64,000 nt of DNA from Odontocerum albicorne (lineage: Eukaryota > Arthropoda > Insecta > Trichoptera > Odontoceridae). The stretch spans positions 18,371,220 through 18,435,219 of the forward strand of contig OX463859.1 in assembly GCA_949825065.1 (NCBI GenBank), written 5' to 3'. A model generated the notes under the pieces. It was not told the origin of the DNA, searched no databases, and saw only the letters and a program-made list of their open reading frames with translations. Shown here in pieces: positions 10,986-22,800 of the stretch (position 1 is its first letter; each line of letters begins with the position of its first letter). The translations under genes were made by a program, and so were the position numbers.

Positions 10986-13184
10986 TGCACAAACAGTTTC
11001 CTGTACACATTAATTTAGTGGATTCCATTTGTACTATTTAATAAAAATGTGTCTTTCAATTTTACTACTGTTTATTTCCTTTGTTTTATAATTTTATTTT
11101 TACATTAACATTATATTTTATCAATAGATGATATTGTAATTTTTCCCATTTGATCCATATACTTTGTAATTGTAACACTATGCAAGTATAATCTCGTGTA
11201 ATAAATGTAAAATGTCATAATTTGTGGAACTTTTATTCTTAAGTTCACTGTTTCAAATTTAATTTTTACCCAATCATAACCAACTATTAAATCATATCTA
11301 GTTAAAATATTCAATAAAGTACTTCTCAACATATTTGCATTGGTGATGCGGACATACTGAAGAGTGTGGCTGAGAGACAATATTGTATTTGGTACTGTTA
11401 AAGGAGTCTTGGGGCTTAGAACTGCTGGAGTGGGATGTAAGTTGCAGTCTGTTGGATATGTTGTTGAAATTACCAAGAGAAGAATGTTTACCAGACTGAC
11501 ACTTTTATAGTTTACTTGGTATATATTTAATATGTTTAAATAATGATTGTTGAGTGGTTCATTCATACATAAGTTCGTACATTCATACATAACATAAAAA
11601 GTCCTCATTATTCTAATTTAACCATTATTATTTCACACAATGAGAACAGCAGTCATTTTTGGAAAACTATGTGAAGGACAATTACATGTTATAACAATAA
11701 TTATAAATTTCTATATTTTCTTGCTTTTCTAGATTCATACAAGAAAATTCCTAATTTAACAAATTGAAAAAAATCCGAAAACACATTTTTGCTATAAAAT
11801 ATGGTTATATTTACATATTTTAATTATTTTGGCAAAAGGTTTTAAAGCGGGATTTTTTTTCTGTGAATTTGAGTCATTTTTAATTTACTGCGAATAAGTT
11901 TAAAATTAAAAATAAATGTCATAAACTAATCTAATGAAGATATTTGATAAGAAAATGTAATATGTAATTGAAGATCAACATTGTGTTTACAAGTATCAAT
12001 TATGGTATTGGCTAAAGTAAGAGCGGAAACATTTTACACAATAATATTTTTATTGTGATTCCATTAATTGTGGGATAATACAGGATGTAAGTATATAGGT
12101 ATTCGCACAAAGACTATAACATTTTCATATACTGGTTATTTCTACAAAACATTAGATTTCTGGGCTGTATTTGACAGTGTTATGTTCAATTAATTTGATT
12201 TTACAGGTCAGCATAATGTCGAGTAAAATCACTACTCAAAGGTGTTTTGTGGATGCAGTGTGAGATAAAATAAGGCAGTATGGAGTCACAAAGCGCATCT
12301 TTAGATTGAATAGTAGTAGTAGTGTAATTAGGGTGAACTCTAATAAGGTGATGGGTTATAGATATTCAGAATCACATCTTGATACTATCATTTACTGGAA
12401 TAGGAAATTTATGAGAGAAATGTTCATAGAAAAGTTCAAGTTAAAACAGCCGAGTCTGTTGTTTTCTGTTGTAGATGATAGCATCAATATTGATTACATT
12501 TAATCAATCATTCATCCTTAATATGTAAACATTACTTTTTCCCATTATGATAGGTATCACAACCATCATTACATTTTATTGGAAGGATTTCTATGTGAGT
12601 ATTCTGTATTCAGAGTAAACTATATATTTCTAAAAAAATAAAATGTGATGGGTCTTCTTGTTCTCATTTTAAAATTTTATTTTATTATGTTTTTTTTTAA
12701 TTTAATTTTTATAAATTTTTTTTAAAATGTAAATTTAAAGTTGCCTTTTATGAATCCAAAAGCAAACATCCTCTTGAAGAGGAGTTTTGTATAAAACTAT
12801 GCTTCTGTATAGAACCATAGTCTAAAGAAGAGAGCAGTCACTGAATAATCTTTTTGTGAACGGAGTCAACGCTTTTTACTTCAACATCTCGAGTCTTAAC
12901 CATGATAGCGTTGATCAACTTTTTATCTGAACACTTTTAAAATGGTGGCTTTTTTAACTCCCTTCAATTGTTCTTTTGTGTTATGTAAAAAGGACTTAAG
13001 TAATTTTTATCATATTTCACATAACATTCCGAAGAAGTCCTGATTTAAAAAATTTTCTCCTTAATAAATAGGATATTCTACTTGAACCCTTCAAATAAAA
13101 CACTGGTGAATTTATTGGCGATATCATTTGTGAATCTTTTCAAGCATGTCTATTAATTTAATAATGACATTTGATGATTTTCAG
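10986..13184. other. Non-coding stretch before the EpsinR-type exon
   Basis: A 165-codon open frame on the minus strand (11111-11608) and a shorter one on the plus strand (12306-12503) show no family motif, no splice context and no base composition shift. I read them as chance. The stretch ends with an acceptor, TGATGATTTTCAG, at 13172-13184. Confidence 0.45.
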
Positions 13185-13705
13185 ATATGCTGGGTGGGGA
13201 AGTGCCATTACAGCCGATGTCTTTGAACAACACTAACAGCAATTCAAGTCAAAACCTACCTCTGGCTCAATCCTCTAGCAAGCAATCACTGGGAGCTACG
13301 TGGGCCGATAGCGGTAAGGTCAACATCAACTTAGATGATTTGTTAGGCACCAAAAGTCCTAAATCAGGACCTCCCCCTTCGATGAACCAACTAAAAAGTA
13401 CTCCTTCAAGTCCGGTTCACAATGCTAACGGACAAGTGATTGGAAATCAACAGAGTGTTATTAATCCGAACATTAGACAACCGCTGTTTCAACAGGGAGC
13501 TATGAACCAACCTGGTTTCAATCAGATGAAGAATTTTCCACAAATGCAATCGCCGACGGGATTCCCTGTTAATTCGCAAAGTTTTAGTAATAATAATAAC
13601 TTAGTTTCACCCACGGGCAATATGAACGCAAATATTACGGGTGGATTTAACCAATTTGGAAGCCAGCCGGGTCAGCAGCCTTTCTTCCAAGCGCAGTTTA
13701 AATGA
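13185..13705 (+). CDS. lqfR: EpsinR (lqfR/CLINT1-type) C-terminal exon
   Basis: EpsinR is a clathrin adaptor at the Golgi and endosomes. Its N-terminal ENTH domain binds lipid and SNAREs, and its disordered C-terminus binds clathrin and AP-1. Only a terminal exon is seen here. The acceptor TTTTCAG ends at 13184, the exon begins with two bases (AT) completing a split codon, and the frame runs to TGA at 13703-13705. The first 70 residues include TWADSGKVNINLDDLLG, with an LDDLL clathrin-box-like motif, and then PPPSMNQLKSTPSSP. The remainder is rich in Asn, Gln, Pro, Gly and Phe, as expected of an adaptor tail. I identify EpsinR from that TWADSGKVNI-LDDLL-SMNQL block and from its position 3' of Tel2. 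Another clathrin adaptor tail is possible. Confidence 0.68.
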
Positions 13706-13805
13706 TATAAACCTATATTGTGGATAGACTAAATTTTATTGGTCCGTCGCACAATTTCTTCTATTTAAAAAGACTATCTTTTTCATAAAATATATATGAT
13801 ATGGC

Positions 13806-13811
13806 AATAAA
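13806..13811 (+). terminator. Polyadenylation signal of the EpsinR-type exon
   Basis: AATAAA lies 101 bases after the stop codon and is followed by T-rich and TG-rich DNA, which is the usual order for cleavage and polyadenylation. Confidence 0.65.
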
Positions 13812-14405
13812 GTGATTTAACATCAAGTCAATCAATTATTTTCTTGTGTTTTTTTTTGTGAATTGTGTTTAAAAATTAAATACATCACAATTGTTTTTTT
13901 TTTGTTTACTATTGTTTTTTTTTTCTGAAGAAGACTGTTTTGTAATTTTTTTTTCAATACTATTTCTATTATTTTTCACAATCTGTGAACTATTTTATCA
14001 TAAAAAAATTTTTTTATATATTTTTTAAATTTTATACTACGAGTACATTTAAAAACCTTAAAGAAAAATGCATATCTTGAAAGGAATATTAATTTTTTCC
14101 CGTTTTTTACCTTTTTAAATGTTTATTCAAACAAACAAAAATTGCCAAAATATATATAACAATCAGCATTCATTTTAAAAAAAGACAATTTTTAAAATGT
14201 AAATGTAAGGTTATCGTCGATTTATTGTATAAAATAATTAATATATTTTGCTAAATATTTTTGTTTTTACTATAAAATTATTTTATTTAAACTTCTTTCA
14301 CTATTAAGTGCATCATTGTAAAATATTTTGCTAAAGGTACTTATAAATATTTTCTATCGCATTATATTTCTTTTTCTATCAATATACAACACTTTTCTGC
14401 AGATA
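13812..14405. other. T-rich intergenic DNA
   Basis: This stretch has long T runs and no gene. It marks the downstream edge of the EpsinR-type gene. Confidence 0.4.
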
Positions 14406-15026
14406 TTAACCTGTTCCCCGCGGGGAGCACAAACGCCTGTGATCTGACGACAATCCAAGTTTCAAATCACAAATACTTAAAAAAAATGACACAAAACCGG
14501 AATAAAAATTGAACTAAAATTTTAAATAATCTTTATTCTAGCGACATCTCTGGAAACCTTGTCAAATAATATATTAGTTTATGAGATATTGTTGAATAAA
14601 CAGAGCGCCGAATTTTTTTGGTTTCTCAATATTTCCAGCATTAACGACCTGTCTCGCGGATCGAGTCCTGCGATGAGTCTCTCTTACGTAAATAAACATT
14701 ACTAAGTCTCTTACGTAAATAAACATTACTAGTGCTATATGCATTTGATTCGGTGAGTGTCATGAAGCATTGATTTGATCGTAGCATTCCTTTGTTTATT
14801 TTACGTAATGTTAAGTTTATCTCCTTTATTTAATGAGTCTCCTTAAGAGTAATGACTATTATTTATTATCAGAAAATTACTTAAGTGTCATGTTTACTTG
14901 GTGTTGTAATCAAATATCAGTGGTTCTAAACAAAATATGTGTTTAAACTTAGAAATTAAAAAACGCTGAAATTGTGCCGCGCACAGGATTCGTGGAATTT
15001 GATTTTTAACGTGGTGAACAGGTTAA
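14406..15026. mobile_element. TTAA-flanked MITE, piggyBac-like
   Basis: Both ends carry TTAA (14406-14409 and 15023-15026). They are followed inward by CCTGTTCCCCGCGG on the left and, inverted, CCTGTTCACCACG on the right. TTAA duplication is the mark of piggyBac-type transposition. The 621-bp element has no transposase frame, so it is non-autonomous. Its family is unlike the piggyBac relic at 53-54 kb. Confidence 0.75.
14680..14733 (+). repeat. Two-copy 27-bp tandem repeat inside the MITE
   Basis: Two near-identical copies of a unit containing CTTACGTAAATAAACATTAC sit head to tail. The core TACGTA is palindromic. Confidence 0.8.
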
Positions 15027-16104
15027 GATAAATTGCATACAAATCAAATGCATTTTATATTGTTTAAGCATTAATAAAAGGCAAATTTTGCTAAAGAAAA
15101 ATGATTTGCATATCACTGTTTTATTGATATTTATTTTTAGTATATTTTTTACTAAATATAAAAAAGGGGCATATCATATGTGAAAAGAGATTTGCCAATA
15201 TGATAAAAAATGACAATGTGTGTTTTCAAAAACTCGATATTTTTATAAATTTTTCACATTCAATAATTTGTCATTGTGAAAATAAAAAAAATGAACTGAT
15301 TCAACTGTTGATTTTGGCTAAAATGGTTGAAAATTTCAATTAGCAAGATTGTGCTCTGTTTTTTGTTGAAATTCTTCAGTAAAATTCAGGGTAAAATTGA
15401 ATAGGACATGAGTGAAGCTAATAATAAAACATGCAAATGGTATATTGTACAATTCCATTACAAATTTAATTAAAATGTATATTTGGTTTAGGTGGGTTTG
15501 TTCATTTTGTGTTCCAATTTAGAAAATGAAGTTAATTCTAAAAGAAATGAGTTTTTCAAATCAATCACATATTTTTCTAGTGAGCTAAAATAATTTTTAA
15601 TGACCGTGAACACATTTTGAATTTTATTCAGTATTAAAATATTTTGCTATTGGAATAATTGATCTTACATGTAGATAATATCTACAGGCTGTTAATTTTT
15701 TTGATGACATCCCCCTGTAAAAATAATGAATTGGGAAGTTCACTATCTGTTTTTCATTATATTTATGAAATGTATTAAAAAAAAGCCATTTTACTTGTTA
15801 CTTTATGTACGATGTGATGAGCCTCGTGATTATGAGATATTTTGTAAGTGGAAGACACCTATGCGTGTATCGGTTTATATTGTGCAAGCTGTTGCATTTC
15901 AGCATGCACAGTCTTTGAAAATCAAACCCAAAGTTCCAATGTCGAGAAGATCCAAGTTCCAAGACGATCATCAGGTTTAATCTGGTGTAGGTTTTCATAA
16001 GTCAAAGTTTTATATAGAGCTGAGCTATTTGTGTTGCTTACTAGCACTGTAAGAATTTATAGCAATACTGCAATACAGAATAACATAAATTTTTGTTTAA
16101 AACA
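15027..16104. other. Non-coding AT-rich stretch
   Basis: The frame at 15726-15980 has no family motif and a codon use like the surrounding AT-rich DNA. I see nothing else. Confidence 0.4.
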
Positions 16105-16200
16105 GTAGCTGTAGTCTAACGGTTAGCTTAGCTTCACATTAAGCAAGCATTTGCCCCAGGTGGATTTAATTCCTGGTGGATTCAATTCCGAATTGGTTTT
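16105..16200 (+). mobile_element. tRNA-derived SINE-like head (type 2)
   Basis: An A-box-like block (GTAGTCTAACGGTTAGC) is followed about 50 bases later by a B-box-like GGTGGATTCAATTCCG. The stems do not pair into a tRNA, and an AT-rich body follows. It differs from the other SINE family in this window. Confidence 0.45.
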
Positions 16201-16917
16201 TTTTATGTATTTTTATTATAAAAATATAAATTTTTCCATACTGTCAAATTAATGTTTTTTTGCTTGGATTGTATTGGCATAATTCAAAATATTCAAATTG
16301 TGTCCGAGTCAAATAAAAATATGAGAAGCGAAATTATTTTAGCTACACAAAACAAAAGAATTTCTTGATAATTATGCTTCATTTTTTAATAATGGAATCT
16401 GATATAAAATAGTTTTGAACAAATCGGTTAGTATTTTTAAACAAGTAAAAATAATAAATAAATGATAAAACATTTTTTAATCAGTGGACATTTGTTATTT
16501 AAAAATGTGAAATTTGTATAGTAAAAGTGTTTGTAAATATAAATCAGGGTGAAAACTTAACCTTAAAGTGTCTTCAGTTTATCTGTAAAATATGTTGAAT
16601 CGTATTAATATTTGATAAAAACATTGTTGGAAAGTATTGGGAAGATAAATTAGGTACTAAAAAGGAGACTTTTGCCATATGTAAAATATTGAAACAATTA
16701 AAGAATAGAAGGTAAAGGTGTTCAGTGTTTTTTGTTAATTCTACTATAGAAGCTCGTTTTGTTTACGTCTATGCAATATATATTTTTTTATTATATCCAG
16801 TTTTTTTCATTTGTGTGTCCAATCTTCTCTAAAAATATCCATCTTTGGCAACACCAAACAGTTAATTTTTTTAGCTACTTGTCATTTATTCAAAGTATTA
16901 CATAATCAAGATTAATG

Positions 16918-17185
16918 ATGACCTCTGTGGCCTAGTTGGTAAGACGCTCATCTTCCACACGGTGGTTTTGGGTTTGATTCCCGATGATACGCAAAAATAA
17001 TATAAAAAAGGGTTCTATTCTGGTTAAAGAATTTGTGTGGTTACAATACTAGATAGTATCGTCAACACATTTAATGACGAACTACAAGTTATATGCATAC
17101 TCCAGTGGTTCTTAACCCAAAGGCACGATTTATCAAGTCGAAGACAATGTCTCCTGGTCATACTCGTCAACATGTTCGCATAATC
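16918..17185 (+). mobile_element. tRNA-derived SINE, copy 1
   Basis: It opens with GATGACCTCTG. The A box TGGCCTAGTTGG (16928-16939) and B box GGTTTGATTCC (16971-16981) form a pol III promoter. The non-tRNA body carries CCAGTGGTTCTTAACC, also seen inverted in the copy near 33.7 kb. The head does not fold as a tRNA. Confidence 0.65.
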
Positions 17186-17189
17186 AATT

Positions 17190-18183
17190 TAAATAATATT
17201 CATATAAACTAATAAAAAAATCAAGATTAATACTTCATGCCAATATACCGTTGATCCTTGATTTGGGGCACAGTAGATCAGAACAGACAGTGCATGAGAT
17301 GATCACCATTCCCACCTTTAAAATAAAAAGATCTCCCCTGTCAATACATGACCCCATGTTATTAAAGAGCTTCTGTTCTTTCCGTGCCTTACAATAGCAA
17401 TATAATAAAATCTCTTAACTTTCATTCATATGTAAAATAAAAAAGTAATTTTCTTCTATGTAGATTTAATTCAAATTATTCTGAACTTCATGTTTTACTG
17501 TTATAATTTTTTTTTAGTTGTTTCTTCGAAAATTAAACTTGGATAGGTAAAATCTTTTATACGGTAGAAAATCCCTTGTCCCAATTTTTTTAAATTAACA
17601 ATTGTGTTTGTATAGAAATTTTAATCTCTAAAAAAAATAATTAATTAAAAATTTTAAAGTATTTCTATAACAAAAATTAATCTTCCCTCGAAGATATTCT
17701 GGCTACAACTGCCAAAAACATAAAAAAAAATAGTTTGTAATTTATCAAGGAAAATAATATGTGGCCTTGAAAAAAATGTGTATATCTGAGATGCATTCTA
17801 CTTGAAAACTATTATTTAGTAGTTAATCTACAATAGTTTTGTTGCAATATGGTAACCAAAAATAATATATCGGAAATTATTTGTCTTTTGTTTTTAAATT
17901 GAATGTAGTTTTACAATGGCATACTGGATATTTCTCATAAAATTTAATTATTTTAATTTTTAAATAATATTTCTAAACTGTTATGTTCGTTAAAAAATTC
18001 ACATTTTATTAATATTTCTTGTTACTAATCGCGATAGATGTTATTTAAAGAACGGGAGTGGTATTATTTTATTTACACATCGAAACGATAAATTAATACA
18101 TATTGAATTAAAAAAATAGTAATAAAACAATTATAAATAAGTATAACAAAAAACTAAAAGTCACAAATATAATATAAATATAA
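17190..18183. other. Non-coding AT-rich stretch
   Basis: I see no gene or recognisable element. Confidence 0.4.
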
Positions 18184-18380
18184 ATGATGACCTCCGAGGC
18201 CTAGTTGGTAAGACGCCTGTCTTTCAAACCGGGTGTTGCGGGTTCGATTCCCGTTGGAACCCAGATTTTTTAATAAAGGATTCCAGTCTGGTTTAACTTC
18301 TTTCAGGTTGGTTGATATATAAACCTGCCAAGTGTAATACAGTTGTTCTTAAACACATGAGCATTCAAATTGGGTATATA
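18184..18380 (+). mobile_element. tRNA-derived SINE, copy 2 (best preserved head)
   Basis: It has the same opening as copy 1. The A box AGGCCTAGTTGG (18197-18208) and a perfect B box GGTTCGATTCC (18241-18251) are intact, and the T arm pairs over five bases. The acceptor and anticodon stems do not pair, so it is not a working tRNA gene. The body begins GGATTCCAGTCTGG. Confidence 0.7.
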
Positions 18381-18555
18381 AAGTTATATAATCTAAAGTA
18401 ATGATCTTCACAGTTTAAATACATGTTTAATACATATGATGGAATATTTGTAAATGGAATCTAAAATATTCTAGAAATTTGATCATTTTATGTATTTGAA
18501 GTCCTTCAATGAAGGTTGGAAAAGAGTGTGTTAAAAAATGAGAATAAATATTATA

Positions 18556-18646
18556 CTCTCATTTTTAACCCACTCTCTAATTATGAGAGTAATTATTATA
18601 CTCTTATTTTTTAACCCACTCTCTAATCACGAGAGTAATTATTATA
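18556..18646 (+). repeat. Two-copy 45-bp tandem repeat with palindromic core
   Basis: Units at 18556-18600 and 18601-18646 each contain TTAACCCACTCTCTAAT. Each also contains an inverted pair, ACTCTC and GAGAGT, able to form a small hairpin. Confidence 0.8.
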
Positions 18647-18660
18647 ATAAATTACAGGAT

Positions 18661-19284
18661 ACTAATTTCAAACATCTGAAAAACAAAGACTTGATTCAAC
18701 CTACTAAACCAATATTTATTTGAGCTTATTATATACTTATCTTATACATTCCCACAATTTCCTTGCGTTTATTTTTATTGGAGCTTTTATAACTTAATTT
18801 AATTTAGTACATTTTTTGCTGTGAGTAAAGGTGAGATTAATCAAAATAATTCTTTTCCTATGATTGTGTTCACTAAACTGTCTATAAAGTAGAATAGTAA
18901 AGATTGATTTTTTCCTAAAATAGTCTTTTTTTTCAGCAATAATACATACAGTATTAATATGGATTGTTATTTTTTCGCTATGATTGTTAAAATAGATAAA
19001 ATATTTCAGATGGGCATGTAAATCGTTACATGTTGAAATCGCCGAAAGAAAAATCATGAAACTCAATTATTTATGCACAACTTTTATTGACACATTATTA
19101 TGAAATAATAAAGTTTGTATTGTCATTTCTTTCGGCGGATTATTGTTAACCTTATTTTGCTTTAAACTATTTTCTGTAAATTCACATTTAAGGATTTTTT
19201 TAAAATAATTCATTTTACATGCTGTTTTATTAAGGTTTACTTGAATCACGCAAAAAAATCCTGTTTTGACATATTAAATTTTAC
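18661..19284. other. Non-coding AT-rich stretch
   Basis: The open frames on the minus strand here are low-complexity and show no family motif. Confidence 0.4.
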
Positions 19285-19790
19285 TTACCCTTTAATCCCT
19301 TGTAAATTACTCCCCTTGAGATGCAATACTCTTGTCTCAGTAAAGCACTGTTCTTGGAAACATTTCTCATAATCGTCTTTTATCACGTGTCTAGAGCTTT
19401 CTATGTTTATTTCTCGGATCTCTGTCACAGTACCAAGTCGTTTTCCATTTAGCCCCAATTTTAATTTTGGTAACAAAAGTTGCAGAATTCTGGTAAAAAA
19501 AATCCATGACAGAGATAGTGTGAGCGGCACATTGTCATGATGCAAGTTCTAGTTTTGGGTGCGCCACTTTAAAAGATGTTTTTCCTGTGAGACCTAAGCA
19601 CTTACATAACTAAGTGTAAAATTGTTGTTGATTAACAGTCTATCCACGGAGAAGAAATTATGGATAAGCCCATAAATTTCTCGATGTTCGACTTGAACTG
19701 ACACATTTTTCAGTTTTGGAGACATCTGCATCTTCTGCTGACTGAAATATTGCTTGGTTTCAGAATTGCACCCTTAAGAATCAATTATGT
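19285..19790 (-). pseudogene. mariner-like transposase relic, C-terminal half
   Basis: Read on the minus strand, the order is ETKQYFSQQKM, then an SPKLKNV block, then REIYGLIHNFFSVDRLLINN, then LKLGLNGKRLGTVTEIREI, and finally YEKCFQ with LKGSNLQG. This is the order of the post-DETW, central and C-terminal blocks of the mariner group, with consensus SQWK-SPKPKK, FFDIDGLVH and KCFQ-W. Frames change several times and the catalytic Asp region is not readable. No terminal repeats are visible. Confidence 0.6.
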
Positions 19791-19859
19791 CTATTCGTGA
19801 AGTTGTGGGGAATTTTCTATTGAAATGTCTATTTTAAAATGTGCATGCCATGCATGTTT

Positions 19860-22800
19860 TTTATAAACTTACCTTTAAAATCTTGGTCTAGAAATAGATA
19901 CTGCTTTAGCAGCTATTATATCAAGCAAAAAACATAATTTTACACAAATTTTTGGCTCATTAAGCCATGATGGAACTGTAGAACAACGCTAAAGTCACAT
20001 ATGATTTTTAAAAATATCCACTGGATCCATTCTGCTTGACGCTAAATATGCACCCGATTTAGGGCATTTTTGAGCCCCATCGTATATTAATTATTTTTAG
20101 AAAATCAATGCTCTTAACACGTTTTAAGATAAGATTTCAAATGAAAAAAAAATTTAAACTACGAAGAGGGCAGTGTTTTATTTTCACATTTATTAAAAAC
20201 TTTTGTTTGATTTCCTAAATGAAATATAAAAATATTTCATCAAATATATGAAATATGTTTTAGCTTGGAAATATTATGAAGTGCATGTGATCATGATTTA
20301 ATTTGTTGAAAAATAATCAAATTGTTTATAAAAATTTATACTTTAAAATATAATATATCGAAGAAATATTTTTTTCTGTATTAATTATTTATTAGATGAG
20401 CAATAATGGAACCGAGGTTTTGGTGGTTTTGGATTTTCAATACATTAAAATAAACTTATAAAATCAGCTTGATATTAATGCATATTCATTTATATCTTCA
20501 ATTTTAAGTGTATGCATAATCTTAGATGAAATATGTATATCTTTTGACTTATGCATGAATGGAAAAAAAATTGTAGTAATTTTCATCTTCTTCATTCCCT
20601 TAAGCATTCCACAAATTGATAATGTTTGCCGAAGTATAAAGTAGAAGTTATAGTTCAATACTTCATATCAAGGTATTATAATATTAGAAAATATATAATT
20701 GACCGGTCTATAGGATCTTCTTTATGAACAAGTGTGTATATTGAGAACGTTTCAATATAGTTAATAAACACGAGGGTAGTTTATAATCCTTAAGATATTC
20801 ACTAACTTTCCTTTTTGTGTCATAATACAGATCAAAAGGCTACATTTGATTATTTAAGTTAAATGTGCCCAATTCCAATGATGTCCATAGATAGGGAAAT
20901 GCGCTTTTCAATATTATAGAGAAAAACAATAACAGGATGGATAGTTTGAAAGCATTGTCTGTATTATGTCTTGAAACATGTTTAATCCAATCTATTATTA
21001 TCACCATCATGTTCTCTATCAAGAAGGCAGGGATGCCACAAAACCCTACAATCCTCACTTGGCATCCTCTCGAATATCTCTATTGTAACATCGGTGTAGG
21101 ATGTGTGTCCAATCCTTGAATCTCTCGTGTGTGATATACTAGGTGTAAATTATTAAATAATGATCCAAGTTTAAGTAAAATATTCCTATATTATGGCGTA
21201 TCACTAATCTTTTAAAGACGTGTCATTTTTGGAGGTTTTCAGAACATTTCTTATGGAATTTAAACTATGAAAGAATTTTACAATTTAAACTGAAAAAAAA
21301 TCCTTCTTTTCGATTAACGTATTGGAGTTCTCAATGTACATTTTTTCTATTACATACAATCTGTTGTATACTTATATATTTTTCCAACGACTGATAATAC
21401 GAGATTTGCATTGGTTAAGGTTGTAATCGTGTTTGCCTGGTTCAGTTAGAAAGGCATTATTTTTGTAAACCAGGAAGGAAAAACTTTTAACTAGTATCAC
21501 TCGAATGATACCTTGTAACAAATGACTTATTTTTATAAAAGAATGTCAATTTTTAGTGTATCGCTTATTTTGGTAATAATTCCTTTCATATATTTTCCTT
21601 GTAAATAGTTAAGTATTCTTTAAATTTGATTATTCGCTAAACTTGAAAAAAATATGTATTGTCGAAGACTAATTTTTATTGTTTTAATGCCCATGTAATA
21701 GTTTTGATGTTTTATAATTGGTAGCTAAGTACATGTTATCTTACTGGTTTAAAATTAATTTTATTAAGCGTAGGAAATTATTATTGCATCAATAAAAACA
21801 CATTTCATTTATAAATCATACTTAATAATATAATTTACATTATTTAATTTCCTATTCCAACTTTTATTCGTTTAGTTGATTTCTTAATTATGTTGAGTTG
21901 AATTTTTAAATGTGTATATAAATATTTTTAGTATAATTGGGTCTTAGTTTGCAGATCTCAACTAACTTACTGGTTAAATGTTTTATATTTTGAATTAAAA
22001 AAACGAATGTATATGATTTCAATTTGGGTTAAAACAATACATGTGCTAGAATTCATTGTGGTCTGTTTTTGGTAAAAATAAAACATGTTTCTTCAACATA
22101 TGATTTCTGATAAATAGATTTACACAATCACGATTACAGAAATATTCTCAGTTAAATTTGAAGTACCTTTTAAATGAGTTTTCTTTGAAAAATCATAAAA
22201 ATTACTCATTTAAGGAAATAATTTGTTTTCAATATTTTATATGGAAAGATCTTCTTTTCAATGTTATTGTATGTGTAAAATTATTGTTGTGATTTTTCAG
22301 GTGTATTTTGGTTCATTATAAATATGAAAATAAGGGTTGTTAGTATTTCAATTTATGATTTTTCCGATTTTTTTACAAGAACAAAGCCTTATAAATATTT
22401 AACATACTCGTACAATAATATGTACCAAAAATCTTAACAAAAGGTGATTTGGGACAGTTTGGTTAATCACAGCAATCGTGGTGATTGTAAATAAGAGAAA
22501 TCTGTAAGTTTAATAATGTTATTTTTGTTCTAAAAAACTTTGCGTATAAACGTCATAAATATTTAATTAGGCATATTTTTTGACTTTCAGAAATTAAATA
22601 ACGTTTGTAATGCATATTAAATTATTTTAGAGGTTGTATTAAAATATTTTTTTGTAATATAAATATAATAGCTATGACTTATTTCATAACTTTAAGTAAA
22701 AAAAATGATAATAAATTTTACCAAGGAATGGAAATTTTTTTCTTTCGCTCAATACAAAACATTTAATCAAAATTAGATCTTTATACTGAATTATAAAAAT

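Noticed and set aside
11111..11608. A 165-codon minus-strand gene
   Set aside because: No family motif, AT-driven composition, no splice context, and a start chosen only by the first available ATG. A chance frame is likely in 2 kb of intron.
18186..18262. A tRNA gene, from the perfect B box and a paired T arm
   Set aside because: The acceptor and anticodon stems do not pair, and the same head plus body recurs at 16.9 and 31.7 kb, so it is a SINE.
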